64,000 nucleotides of DNA from Hsuehochloa calcarea (GCA_036346395.1 CM070604.1:43613662-43677661); one strand, 5' to 3'; positions 15,224 to 28,280 are shown, counted from the first letter of the stretch. A program made the numbers and translations. The notes: a model not told the origin generated them from the letters alone.

Positions 15224-18200
15224 TGTAACACCCTGACTATAAGGAAGTCAAGATGTCACCTACAACCACTACTCTTTAGAAGAATAACATCAAATCACAT
15301 GACCAGGTTAATCAAGTAGGAAGATTATACGGAAACAAGAATTCATCATCAGGTTTAATCAATGGAATAGAAATAAACAATTCTGAGAGATAAGGTAGTT
15401 ATGACCAAACTGGCTTATTACAATTCAACACAAGTCATAATTAACGACGAAAAGTCCTCAAAATGTTTGGTTTATGGTAGTGAGTGCATCGTGATGAACT
15501 ACCCTCCACAAGATCATTCTTCCTTGTCAATTACCTAAATAAAACAACAAAGCAAGAATGAGCCAAAGACTCAACAAGTAATCAGATGTAATAATCAAAC
15601 ATTCCATGAGCAATATATCACAATCATCATTTGAACATTTATGAAACAAATTTATGATTGGATGAAGTGGAATGATGCATTGAAGGAATTGGACATATTG
15701 CAGCATATACCGGTATAGTGAGTGAATCACCCGTCGGTGTTCACTTAAAGTATTCGTATGAAGAATGTTTCATACGACTGTCCAACGTGACCCACATTGG
15801 AATGGTGGACTCACGTAACGTGGCCCACATTGGAATGGTTTGTCTGAATTTGGAAAGAATCAACACGCCAACACAGCACCATCTCAAATTGCAGAAAACA
15901 CAAGTCAACGACACAAAACTCAAACGAGAATCAAGAAAACACATCATTATCCCACGAATCAACCTTTGCCACAGTGCCTCGCTTCTAGGAATAAAATTTC
16001 TCTCGAACCTTGAAATTCGAATTCACTGACTACCACATGAGCTAAAACCTCTTAGTTAAACATCCTCAAATTATACTCAAACTGAATTAAATCATCCACC
16101 CATTGTGAAGAGACTCTATGAAATCTACTGGATACTCTAGGTAATCTGAATCGATTTGATTGAAAGCGTCCATAACACCACAATAGTAGGCACCACGCAA
16201 TCATATTATCTTCAATTTCCAATAACAACAATTCAAGATCCTTAGCACGCACGGACATGTACTACATCAGAAGAGTTCTATCAAAGACCATTCATGGCTC
16301 AGGAAACTCTATTATCCCACTTCCTCTACGCACAATCATCGTGTAACCAATGGTCTAGCATAACAATGCAAACCCAAACTTAACCTCCAAGATCTCTACC
16401 ACAAATTTCGATTATAACAAATAGGGAAATCAATGGATTGACTCTCCAACATTTTCCCCAATTCTAACATACTCACTCAATTGCATACTTAGAAATTTCT
16501 CGCCTAATCTCGCATCATTATCCAATTGCGTTGCTTTATAGAAGTAATCAAGGTTTCCATACTTTCGATAATCACCGACCATTCAATCATGAACTGAAGT
16601 TATGAAGTTTCACTATACCATAGGTTCTACTCAGTCGAAACACTATTCAGACTTACTTCGAAGTCCAACATTTCAGGTGAATCAATTTCCCTCCAAGGGA
16701 TACAGATCAAAACCATTTCACATTCTACTACTCCTCCGATAACTTGATAGCAAAATATCATCGCTACGATTACTCATCCACCACCAAACAATTGCCAAAC
16801 TTATCCTTTGCAAACACTTTGCAACCCAAAACTGTGATCCTTTCTCAAATGGAAGAGGCGAACAGAGATAAGTTTATTCACACAGAAAAACGTTGCTCAT
16901 CACGGCGAGCAGGAAACCAAAAGAAATATTCTGATAAAGGTGATCTTGGAAAACGAAAACTGAGTTCATAATTGGAAGCACACATCCCTCAAAAGAGAAT
17001 AGCAAATAACAGTCGACACGAAAGAAAGATATTACGTTTGAAACTCGCCATCTCTTGAGCGGAAAGAGCAACAAATTTAGGGCGCTTCAAATAACCACAA
17101 GATTTAATTAAGAATCGATAAGATCCTTCAACAGCCAACTTGCTCAAAGCAGTTCATCTACTTGGGAAACACGAGATCCAAATGTTCTCGACCACAAAAC
17201 TCAAACATTTCCCTTTACAGATTTCACGGAAAACAAGCGGATTAACCGTCTCGAAGGATCAACGAAAATATTCTTTTATTGCAACCTCACTTTGCGAACT
17301 CAAACCAAGGAGCCTTTCGGACTAAATCACACGAAATCTTTAAGAAACAATAGGTTAATCCAATTCCTCTAGTTACCCAAAATAATTTGATTACGGTTGA
17401 TTCACGAGCTCCAAGGTACCGTGAAAGCTAAACTTGAAATATTCTTATTTGAACGTTGCCACTAAAGGCGATCAATTTACTACAGTATTAACATCAAGCC
17501 CATAACAACACTTAGAAAACTTTTCTAAGACCCACGTGGAATGAATGGGTTGATTCCTTCTCGAAAGAAGAGCCAAATAGAAACGATCTTCACCAATGAA
17601 AAATCACTTACTACTCGCAAGGAACACGTAACTCGGGGAAAACCAATTAGGCAACGAACTCGAGAAAACATATGGGAAGTCCACGATTGAAAACATAGGC
17701 CTCACAAAAATAGAATATCCGACCTTAACTGTCGAGAACAAGCGGGTATTCAAGATCATAACCCCGCATCATGGAAGAACTATTATAATTTTTCAACATA
17801 TCGCTTTACTCGACAAACTATGTTTACCACAAAGAACTTGAGTTCCCCAAAAGAGCATGAACACAAAACTGAGAATTTGATCATTTTAGAAATAACAAGA
17901 AAGGTGATCAAACTTCTTTCTCTATAAAAGAATCAACATTAATGAACATTTCATTAAGAGCAATAACATACGTTCCTGATAACAATCAATTTACATTACT
18001 ATCATATCAATAAACCTTTTAAAGGAAACACGACAAAGTGTGTCTTAGAAATCTCCAGCATTAAATGAGAGTGTAATAACAACTTATTCTAGAAAAGAAA
18101 CGTGGTGTGAAATACACAAAGCTTAAACAAACCTCTCACACAACACCACAAAACCTTAGAAAAAGGTATCGACAATTTTTTTTTTAAAGAGAGGTTCTAA

Positions 18201-20329
18201 ACTCCAACACTCCAACTACTCCAAAAGAAACGAGCGAGTCAAAACCTTCTTCAATGAACTTTGTAAAAGATGATTCCCATTCTCCAAAATACCAAATGGT
18301 GAACCAGGTCACCTTAATCAACAGGAGAGATAGGACCATCATATACAAAATATATGATCTTGCCGATAACAACGTTTACCAGTAGTAAAGAGAGTTCAAC
18401 AGTCAAAAGACAAGAGATTATTTTGAAAAACAAATAGGGACCAATAGAAACCCGTAGCCCACAACTTTGTTTGAGTACAACCTCCAACTTAAACACAACA
18501 CATCACCACAAATGGGTTTTAACACTATTCTTCAGAAAAGAGATGCATTATACTTCAACAAATGTAATGATCCAATAGAAATAAGTAGAGCCAAAGCTTT
18601 CTCGATTTAACGGACTTGCAACAGAAAACTCTCATTATACAACTATCAAACGAGTAAATGAATCGCTCTTCTCTAAGGAGAAAGAAGGAACAATCATGAA
18701 TTTTTTTTAATATTACTCATTGACGAAGATCACCAGTAGTAAAAACAAATTAACGGTCGAAAAACAATAATGGTTTCAGAATACCATTAAAGGCTCATTG
18801 AAATTCATCAACTACCAGGAACCATGAACCCAAAAGAAATTCATCCACCACCACCGGACAAGAATTTGTCAAAATTCAGAATTCAAGGAAGAGAACGACT
18901 TTCTAAAGTAATCTACAAGAAATATGCAAGGCCAATGCACACTTAATAAAGAACTTTGCAAAAGAAATCTTCCAACGCTCGAAACTCCAAGCGAACAAAT
19001 AAGTTAAATTTTCCAACAGGGGTAAAGCATAACTTCCGTGAAAGATAAATCTTACAATTTAACTATGCTCACGCGGAGCAGTAATATCACAATAGTCGAA
19101 AGTACAATAACTGTTTCAAAGAACTATCAGAAACTTACTGGAGCTTGCCCTCCTCATTATAACCCTCCTTTCAAAAGAAATTCACGAACTACAAGAAACT
19201 ACAACCAGAAAACCAGATACAAATTTGAGAACGACAACAACTTCAACAATGAGCTCGGGCTCAACACGAAACTATGGAGCAAAGGGACGAGGTGCTAAAT
19301 TTGTAAATGTCAAGCAAGAAAAGTCACTCTCGTTGTTACACCTTGAAACAGTGCCAGACCAAAAACTATAAGAAAACGCATCAGTTGTGACCCTTTTCTG
19401 ACCTGCCGTCGCTAGGTGAGTAACTGAGTACCCCCAATGCATGGAAATAATTAACCGCGTATCTCGCTTTGTTGTTTGCGATGTGGTTTGTCTTTCTACG
19501 ATTGAATCCTAGAGTAGTCGTCGAACATTGAATACCTTCGATACAAAGTTGTCCATCAATTTTATTAGGCTCCTAGTTTGTCGCGTATTCATGCGAGAAA
19601 TGAACTTTTCTGTTAAATTTCTACGCTTAAAATATGCATCAATCCTTGTGGCATGTACAACAACAATATAAATAATACTATTGTACACATAAAATTCGAG
19701 CTATTTTCACATCAAATTTGGAACTAGAGTTTACGTCGGTCGCCATCAAAGTAGAGCACTATATAGAAGAAGCTAGGCGCAGATCGGTGACCGACCACAA
19801 GCTTGTACACGCCTTAATCGCGAACGCTCTCCTGCACACACAACAATAATACAAGCACGGCGCTTTGTTGATTGGCCATGCGATTTGCCATTGGCCCGTG
19901 AGATTAACTTAATTGGATTGGTACACTAGATCTACTAAATTAAAGTAGAAAGATTTGCAACTCTATTTATTACTTATTGTACTACTTGGTGCGCTAACGC
20001 ACAATAATATTGTGTTACAAAACCGTGCCATAGCACGCCAGGAGCAGACGAGCTACGTGGTGCCTGTCCGGGCTACGTGGGACCGGCGGAGGTGGTACCG
20101 TGGCACTAGGCCATGGATACGGCTTGTTCGGGCACCAACGGCGTAGATGCGGCTTGTTTAGGCGCCAGGGGCGCGACACCGTCAACGTGGTGGCACGGCG
20201 CTCGTCCGGCCTACCGGGGAGCGGTGAAGATCACGTCCGCCCCCCCTAGGGGTCGGATTTAGACGCGTGTCGACGGTCGGCGTGTAAGTTGTGCTATTTT
20301 TAGTATTACAGTGGTAAGAGCGCTGTTTT
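15224..20329. repeat. Array copy 4
   Basis: Complete unit of 5106 bp with the same ends and spacer as the others. It has shortened forms at many CAG/CTG sites in its first half (for example ACGACGAAAAG near 15446 against ACGACAGTAAAAG in copy 1), but the longer CTG-containing forms in its last kilobase. This mosaic is discussed among the findings. Confidence 0.96.
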
Positions 20330-23300
20330 TGTAACACCCTGACTATAAGGAAGTCAAGATGTCACCTACAACCACTACTCTTTAGAAGAATAACATCAAA
20401 TCACATGACCAGGTTAATCAAGTAGGAAGATTATACGGAAACAAGAATTCATCATCAGGTTTAATCAATGGAATAGAAATAAACAATTCTGAGAGATAAG
20501 GTAGTTATGACCAAACTGGCTTATTACAATTCAACACAAGTCATAATTAACGACAGTAAAAGTCCTCAAAATGTTTGGTTTATGGTAGTGAGTGCATCGT
20601 GATGAACTACCCTCCACAAGATCATTCTTCCTTGTCAATTACCTAAATAAAACAACAAAGCAAGAATGAGCCAAAGACTCAGCAAGTAACTGTATGTAAT
20701 AATCAAACATTCCATGAGCAATATATCACAATCATCATTTGAACATTTACTGGAAACAAATTTATGATTGGATGAAGTGGAATGATGCATTGAAGGAATT
20801 GGACATATTGCAGCATATACCGGTATAGTGAGTGAATCACCGTCGGTGTTCACTTAAAGTATTCGTATGAAGAATGTTTCATACGACTGTCCAACGTGAC
20901 CCACATTGGAATGGTGGACTCACGTAACGTGGCCCACATTGGAATGGTTTGTCTGAATTTGGAAAGAATCAACACGCCAACACAGCACCATCTCAAATTG
21001 CAGAAAACACAAGTCAACGACACAAAACTCAAACGAGAATCAAGAAAACACATCATTATCCCACGAATCAACCTTTGCCACAGTGCCTCGCTTCTAGGAA
21101 TAAAATTTCTCTCGAACCTTGAAATTGAATTCACGACTACCACATGAGCTAAAACCTCTTAGTTAAACATCCTCAAATTATACTCAAACCGAATTAAATC
21201 ATCCACCCATTGTGAAGAGACTCTATGAAATCTCTCGGATACTCTAGGTAATCTGAATCGATTTGATTGAAAGCGTCCATAACACCACAATAGTAGGCAC
21301 CACGCAATCATATTATCTTCAATTTCCAATAACAACAATTCAAGATCCTTAGCACGCACGGACATGTACTACATCAGAAGAGTTCTATCAAAGACCATTC
21401 ATGGCTCAGGAAACTCTATTATCCCACTTCCTCTACGCACAATCATCGTGTAACCAATGGTCTAGCATAACAATGCAAACCCAAACTTAACCTCCAAGAT
21501 CTCTACCACAAATTTCGATTATAACAAATAGGAAATCAATGGATTGACTCTCCAACATTTTCCCCAATTCTAACATACTCACTCAATTGCATACTTAGAA
21601 ATTTCTCGCCTAATCTCGCATCATTATCCAATTGCGTTGCTTTATAGAAGTAATCAAGGTTTCCATACTTTCGATAATCACCGACCATTCAATCATGAAC
21701 TGAAGTTATGAAGTTTCACTATACCATAGGTTCTACTCAGTCGAAACACTATTCAGACTTACTTCGAAGTCCAACATTTCAGGTGAATCAATTTCCCTCC
21801 AAGGGATACAGATCAAAACCATTTCACATTCTACTACTCCTCCGATAACTTGATAGCAAAATATCATCGCTACGATTACTCATCCACCACCAAACAATTG
21901 CCAAACTTATCCTTTGCAAACACTTTGCAACCCAAATCTGTGATCCTTTCTCAAATGGAAGAGGCGAACAGAGATAAGTTTATTCACACAGAAAAACGTT
22001 GCTCATCACGGCGAGCAGGAAACCAAAAGAAATATTCTGATAAAGGTGATCTTGGAAAACGCAATCGAGTTCATAATTGGAAGCACACATCCTCAAAAGA
22101 GAATAGCAAATAACGGTAGACACGAAAGAAAGATATTACGTTTGAAACTCGCCATCTCTTGGCGGAAAGAGCAACAAATTTAGGGACGCTTCAAATAACC
22201 ACAAGATTTAATTAAGAATCGATAAGATCCTTCAACGAGCCAACTTGCTCAAAGCAGTTCATCTACTTGGGAAACACGAGATCCAAATGTTCTCACCACA
22301 AAACTCAAACATTTCCCTTTACGAGATTTCACGGAAAACAAGCGGATTAACCGTCTCGAAGGATCAACGAAAATATTCTTTTATTGCAACCTCACTTTGC
22401 GAACTCAAACCAAGGAGCCTTTGGACTAAATCACACGAAATCTTTAAGAAACAATAGGTTAATCCAATTCCTCTAGTTACCCAAAATAATTTGATTACGG
22501 TTGATTCACGAGCTCCAAGGTGCAGTGAAAGCTAAACTTGAAATATTCTTATTTGAACGTTGCCACTAAAGGCGATCAATTTACTACAGGTATTAACATC
22601 AAGCCCATAACAACACTTAGAAAACTTTTCGGAAGACCCACGTGGAATGAATGGGTTGATTCCTTCTCGAAAGAAGAGCCAAATAGAAACGATCTTCACC
22701 AACTGAAAAATCACTTACTACTCGCAAGGAACACAGAACTCAGGGGAAAACCAATTAGGCAACGAACTCAGAAAACATATGGGAAGTCCACGATTGAAAA
22801 CATAGGCCTCACAAAAATAGAATATCCGACCTTAACCGTCAGGAACAAACGGGTATTCAAGATCATAACCCCCGCATCATGGAAGAACTATTATAATTTT
22901 TCAACATATCGCTTTACTCGACAAACTATGTTTACCACAAAGAACTTGAGTTCCCCAAAAGAGCATGAACACAAAACTGAGAATTTGATCATTTTAGAAA
23001 TAACAAGAAAGGTGATCAAACTTCTTTCTCTATAAAAGAATCAACATTAATGAACATTTCATTAAGAGCAATAACATACGTTCCTGATAACAATCAATTT
23101 ACATTACTATCATATCAATAAACCTTTTAAAGGAAACACGACAAAGTGTGTCTTAGAAATCTCCAGCATTAAATGAGAGTGTAATAACAACTTATTCTAG
23201 AAAAGAAACGTGGTGTGAAATACACAAAGCTTAAACAAACCTCTCACACAACACCACAAAACCTTAGAAAAAGGTATCGACATTTTTTTTTAAAGAGAGG

Positions 23301-25426
23301 TTCTAAACTCCAACACTCCAACTACTCCAAAAGAAACGAGCAGAGTCAAAACCTTCTTCAATGAACTTTGTAAAAGATGATTCCCATTCTCCAAAATACC
23401 AAATGGTGAACCAGGTCACCTTAATCAACAGGAGAGATAGGACCATCATATACAAAATATATGATCTTGCCGATAACAACGTTTACCAGTAGTAAAGAGA
23501 GTTCAACAGTCAAAAGACAAGAGATTATTTTGAAAAACAAATAGGGACCAATAGAAACCCGTAGCCCACAACTTTGTTTGAGTACAACCTCCAACTTAAA
23601 CACAACACATCACCACAAATGGGTTTTAACACTATTCTTCAGAAAAGAGATGCATTATACTTCAACAAATGAATGATCCAATAGAAATAAGTAGAGCCAA
23701 AGCTTTCTCGATTTAACGGACTTGCAACAGAAAACTCTCATTATACAACTATCAAACGAGTAAATGAATCGCTCTTCTCTAAGGAGAAAGAAGGAACAAT
23801 CATGAATTTTTTTAATATTACTCATTGTGAAGATCACCAGTAGTAAAAACAAATTAACGGTCGAAAAACAATAATGGTTTCAGAATACCATTAAAGGCTC
23901 ATTGAAATTCATCAACTACCAGGAACCATGAACCCAAAAGAAATTCATCCACCACCACCGGACAAGAATTTGTCAAAATTCAGAATTCAAGGAAGAGAAC
24001 GACTTTCTAAAGTAATCTACAAGAAATATGCAAGGCCAATGCACACTTAATAAAGAACTTTGCAAAAGAAATCTTCCAACGCTCGAAACTCCAAGCGAAC
24101 AAATAAGTTAAATTTTCCAACAGGGGTAAAGCATAACTTAGTGAAAGATAAATCTTACAATTTAACTATGCTCACGCGAGCGATAATATCACAATAGTCG
24201 AAAGTACAATAACTGTTTCAAAGAACTATCAGAAACTTACTGGAGCTTGCCCTCCTCATTATAACCCTCCTTTCAAAAGAAATTCACGAACTACAAGAAA
24301 CTACAACCAGAAAACCAGATACAAATTTGAGAACGACAACAACTTCAACAATGAGCTCAGGCTCAACACAGAACTATGGAACAGTGGACGAGGTGCTAAA
24401 TTTGTAAATGTCAAGCAAGAAAAGTCACTCTCGTTGTTACACCTTGAAGCGATGCGGACCAAAAACTATAAGAAAACGCATCGCCAGTGACCCTTTTCGA
24501 CTGCCGTCGCTAGGTGAGTAACGAGTACCCCAATGCATGGAAATAATTAACCGCGTATCTCGCTTTGTTGTTTGCGATGTGGTTTGTCTTTCTACGATTG
24601 AATCCTAGAGTAGTATGTCGAACATTGAATACCTTCGATCAGTGTCCATCAATTTTATTAGGCTCCTAGTTTGCTGCGTATTCATGCGAGAAATGAACTT
24701 TTCTGTTAAATTTCTACGCTTAAAATATGCCTTGAATCCTTGTGGCGGTGTACAACAACAATATAAATAATACTATTGTACACATAAAATTCGAGCTATT
24801 TTCACATCAAATTTGGAACTAGAGTTTACGTCGTTAGCCATCAAAGTAGAGCACTATATAGAAGAAGCTAGGCGTGATCGGTGACCGACCACAAGCTTGT
24901 ACACGCTTAATCGCGAACGCTCTCCTGCACACACAATGATAATACAAGCACGGCGCTTTGTTGAATGGCCATGCGATTTGCATTTGGCGGCTGTGAGATT
25001 AACTTAATTGGATTGGTACACTAGATCTACTAAATTAAAGTAGAAAGATTTGCAACTCTATTTATTACTTATTGTACTACTTGGTGCGCTAACGCACAAT
25101 AATATTGTGTTACAAAACAGTGCCATAGCACGGCAGGAGCAGACTAGCTACGTGGTGCCTGTCTGGGCTACGTGGGACCGGTGGAGGTGGTACCGTGGCA
25201 CTAGGCTATGGATACGGCTTGTTCGGGCACCAACGGCGTAGATGCGGCTTGTTTAGGCGCCAGGGGCGCGACACCGTCGACGTGGTGGCACGGCGCTCGT
25301 CCGGCCTACCGGGGAGCGGTGAAGATCACGTCCGCCCCCCCTAGGGGTCGGATTTAGACGCATGTCGACGGTCGGCGTGTAAGTTGTGCTATTTTTAGTA
25401 TTACAGTGGTAAGAGCGCTGTTTTTT
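20330..25426. repeat. Array copy 5 (right edge of the array)
   Basis: Last unit, about 5097 bp. The sequence leaves the repeat at the poly-T of the spacer (GCGCTGTTTTTT then AATCATATCG). Between about 25117 and 25215 it has point substitutions absent from the other copies (ACAGTGCC for ACCGTGCC, GACTAGC for GACGAGC, GTCTGGG for GTCCGGG, GGTGGAGG for GGCGGAGG). Such edge divergence is expected when outer repeats are homogenised less often. Confidence 0.95.
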
Positions 25427-25583
25427 AATCATATCGCCAACAGTACCATTTAAGCTAAAAACTCCGCGACGAGTTGCGGCAATCCCTCCTCTCAACAACT
25501 ACCCAAGACGGCGACCACGATCCACGCGAGCCGGAGTGTAAATAGGAGTTACCAAGATGACAACTGCATCTGCAATGCAAGCA
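25427..25583. other. Short unique stretch between array and hAT element
   Basis: About 157 bp of non-repeated sequence. On the minus strand it stays open for translation. If the hAT element 25592-26799 and one target duplication are removed, the frame from 26808-27080 continues about 30 codons into it before a TAG. The peptide is not recognised. It may be a remnant of an older gene or element that pre-dates the hAT insertion. Confidence 0.3.
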
Positions 25584-25591
25584 CATACCCC

Positions 25592-26799
25592 CAGGGGCGG
25601 AGATGAGCCTCGGGCCGGTTGGGCAACGGCCCGAGGCCCAGAGAAAATATTAGTGAAAATTTTTAGTAAAAATACCTGAAAAATAAATGATAGGGTAGAA
25701 AGGTCCGGAGCTTACCGGCCGGCCCGACACGGCCGGCCCAGGTTCCCCCGCCACGCCCCCATTTCTCCCGCTCCCCGGCCGGCCCACACCCCGCATCTCC
25801 CCGCCCCACTCCACTTCTCCCCACGCCCCCCAATCTCCTCGGCTCCCGCCCTCCCCATTCCCCACCCGACTCCCCCGCCCCGCCGCCCCCCCATTTCTCC
25901 CAGGTGGCCTGCCCCCATCCCCTGGCTCCCCGGCCGCCCATTTCTCCCAGCCGCCACCGCCCCATTTCTCCCGGCTCCCCACCCGGCGCGCGCCCGCCCA
26001 TTTCTCCCCGCCCCGTCGTCGTGACCTCTCGCTCCCCTTCTTGCGCCGCCGCGCTCAGCTCCTCGCTGGCGCCCGGCGAGCCCAAATCCTCGGCTTCCTC
26101 GCTGGCGCCCGGCGAGCCCAAATCCGGCTTCCTCTTTGGCGCCGGCTAGAGCCAGATCCGCAGCACTGCGCCCAACGCCCGGCCGCTCGCCCCATTTCTC
26201 CCCACCCCGTCGTCGCGACCACTGGCTCCCCGGCGCTTCCCCTTCTTGCGCGCGCCGCCGCGCCCCGACCGCTCGCCCCCATCCCCCCCCCCCATCGCCG
26301 ACCTTTGGCTCCCCCGGCGCTTCCCTTCTTGCGCTGCCGCGCGCCGGCTCCCTCGCTGCCGCCCGGCGAGCCCAGATGCCCGGCTTCCTCGCTTAGCGCC
26401 CGGCGAGCCAGATCCATGGCTGCGCCAGCGCTGGCCGCTCGCCGCCCCCGCCGGGTCCAGACTCCGTCTGACCCTACGCCGGTTTCAGGCTCCCTGCCGC
26501 GTCGTTTGCTCCCCATGGCTCTGTGGGCTATGGACGAGTGGCTCGGCCTCTGCCGGTCTGCTCTCTGGCCAATCAAAACCCTCTGGAAACAATTAGGTAT
26601 TAACTTTTGTACTGCTCCACTATATTTTTGGTCATATTTTAGTTATTTTGTCGTATCGTTAAACATGGAATTATAATTTTATTTCAATTGTGCATTTGTG
26701 TTGTACTTTTGTTATACCTCGATGTGAATAGTATTTGACGTTAGTTATAGCTACTTAGTTTTGTGCCCGGGGCTTTGGAGATTCCTGGCTCCGCCACTA
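25592..26799. mobile_element. Non-autonomous hAT-type DNA transposon (1,208 bp)
   Basis: The element has short terminal inverted repeats, CAGGGGCGGAG at the left and CTCCGCCACTA at the right, and is flanked by an exact 8-bp duplication CATACCCC (25584-25591 and 26800-26807). TIRs starting YAGNG with 8-bp target duplications are the hAT signature. The interior is strongly C-rich on the plus strand (25730-26500) and carries many CCCATTTCTCCC and GGCGCCCGGCGAGCCC motifs. Long frames on both strands there follow from base composition and show no transposase. It must have been mobilised by a hAT transposase encoded elsewhere. Confidence 0.9.
26060..26126. repeat. Tandem ~37-bp repeat in the hAT core
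   Basis: A 30-bp block beginning TCCTCGCTGGCGCCCGGCGA occurs at 26060-26089 and 26097-26126. Diverged versions follow near 26352 and 26390. GC-rich internal repeats of this kind arise by slippage and explain the frames that are open on both strands. Confidence 0.8.
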
Positions 26800-26807
26800 C
26801 ATACCCC

Positions 26808-27165
26808 TGTTCGCCTAAAATTTCTCTCGGTCTCTGCTGACATCAATCGAGTCCGAAATTCTACACGACGCTGCACCACCCTGTTCCACATCTCCTCGAA
26901 TTTTTTCGCGACGTTTTGATTTGTGAAAGTCGAAAGAGGTGAGGAAGTGCGATATCCCCCGGAAGTAACCACCGTGAACATCCAGCGCGCCAAGCTCCTC
27001 TGCTTGCGCTGAATCATATGAGTGCGCCTCGCATAGGTGGGCTGAATCTTTTGCAGAATCGACTCCGCACACGTACCCACTTCTAACTATGGGGCTTGAC
27101 CGCTCGAGGCGATTGGTGGTAGAGGGGTCAGATGGGATATGTCTGTCGGGTCGGTTTGAGGTATG
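26808..27165 (-). other. Unrecognised open frame between two transposons
   Basis: The minus strand of this 358-bp segment has two overlapping open frames. The more protein-like one contains SLARWMFTVVTSGGYRTSS and a later NVAKKFEEMWNRVVQRR. It is truncated on one side by the LTR retrotransposon (27171) and on the other by the hAT element. No family is recognised and no start codon can be assigned. It may be a fragment of a retroelement or a broken host gene. Confidence 0.25.
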
Positions 27166-27170
27166 GTACT

Positions 27171-28280
27171 TGATGAGGATATCTCGACTACTTATGAGGT
27201 TGTTTATGAAGCAAGAGCTACACTTCTCAAACAACAGGTGTAATTGTTTCTTAACAAGTTTCTTTGTGTTTTCCATGAGAATTGGACACTACGTAAAAGT
27301 AATACTTTGTGCATTCTCAGGTTCGACAAGCTTAAAGTCTTTGGAACCGAGAGGGAGGCCGGAGCCAAAGCAATAGAGGAGCACAAGAAGGAGTGTAACC
27401 ATATTTGTTGCCTAGTGATGAAGAACAAGAAGGTTAAAGCGGTTGGGAAGGAGAAAGTCAAGCAGCCCATGCGGCCGATCAAGGAGGAAAGAAGCCCGTG
27501 TGATGGGAGAGCAAAAGGGGAAGAAGCCTAAGAACTTAAAGCTCAAGTTTTGGATAAGACTTTCAAGCTCAATTCAGATCTCCGACAACTCCAACCGAAA
27601 TCAAATTCGGAATCAACTCAGAATCAAATTCGGATTCGGAATCAGCAGGAAAGTCCGGAGTAAAACGGTTATAACTTTCACAAACGGAGTCCGATTTGGG
27701 TTTTCTTGGGCTTGTTGGAAAGAAAACTTCAAGCCCGATCCAATGGATCCTCCCTCACTCCGAAATTCCTTCTGTGTCAAAAGATATGATCGAAACAATA
27801 TGACGGTTGTAAAATTAGAGTTTTCATTTTTTTTTAGATTGAGTCGGAATTGGAGTAGGAGTTCTAATTCCGAATTAGAGTAGGAGTAGGGCCTCTTGGC
27901 CAGCCACGAGGAGGAGAATGACACTATATATTAAGGGTTAGAACCCCATTGTAACCTCAGACCAGTTTATGCATAAGAATATAAACATAGCTATTGCTTG
28001 TTCTTTCGAAACCAGAGTTCATGCGAGGACTTTGAGAGAGGATTAGGCGTTCCATTGATTCGTTCTGCAATTCAAGGTCAAGCCGCCGTTCCATTGGGAA
28101 TTGGGGACTTGACGATCGTCGTTCGTGGTCTCGCGACGATCAACTATCTGGTGTGTTTTGGGCGTGTTTCAAAGAGTTGAGGACTCGTGCATTGGCGCGA
28201 GTGTTCAGCTAGTGATATCGTCTACTTCGCATCAGTTATCCACGGTTTCTCACCAAGAAGATCTGGTATCCCCCGTATCA
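27171..28280 (+). repeat. Left (5') LTR of the gag-only retrotransposon
   Basis: This 1,110-bp repeat begins TGATGAGGATATC and ends CCCCGTATCA, so it has the canonical TG...CA termini. Near its 3' part ACACTATATATTAAGGG (27922-27938) is a good TATA-box candidate. If so, transcription would start about 30 bp further on, and the R and U5 regions would be the last ~320 bp. A terminal stretch of short open frames is not coding. Confidence 0.92.
27922..27938 (+). promoter_or_regulatory. Candidate TATA box in the left LTR
   Basis: ACTATATATTAAGGGTTAG reads as a strong plant TATA box. It is conserved in the right LTR near 32389-32402. Its position about 340 bp before the LTR end fits a U3/R boundary. 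Confidence 0.55.

Larger units (their letters stand above)
1..25426. repeat. Macro-tandem array of a ~5.1-kb unit (five copies)
   Basis: The same ~5.1-kb sequence recurs five times head to tail. Using the motif TGTAACACCCTGAC as phase mark, copies begin at 5014, 10123, 15224 and 20330, giving periods of 5109, 5101 and 5106 bp and a last copy of about 5097 bp. Position 1 corresponds to 5105, so the first copy lacks about 91 bp because the window starts inside it. The array stops abruptly near 25426 after the run GCGCTGTTTTT. Copies are nearly identical over most of their length. No ORF is conserved in all copies with a recognisable domain. Each unit runs from an AT-rich body to a GC-rich last ~250 bp. 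It could be an amplified LTR or non-autonomous retroelement, or a complex satellite; the repeat structure itself is certain. Confidence 0.97.

Noticed and set aside
1..25426. CRISPR-like or ribosomal spacer array
   Set aside because: The repeat is 5.1 kb with no spacers or rRNA sequence, and the composition and LTR-like ends fit plant repeats.
26041..26676. 211-codon Pro/Arg/Ala-rich frame and its antisense partners
   Set aside because: It lies wholly inside the non-autonomous hAT element in a C-rich slippage region, is open on both strands, and has no domain.
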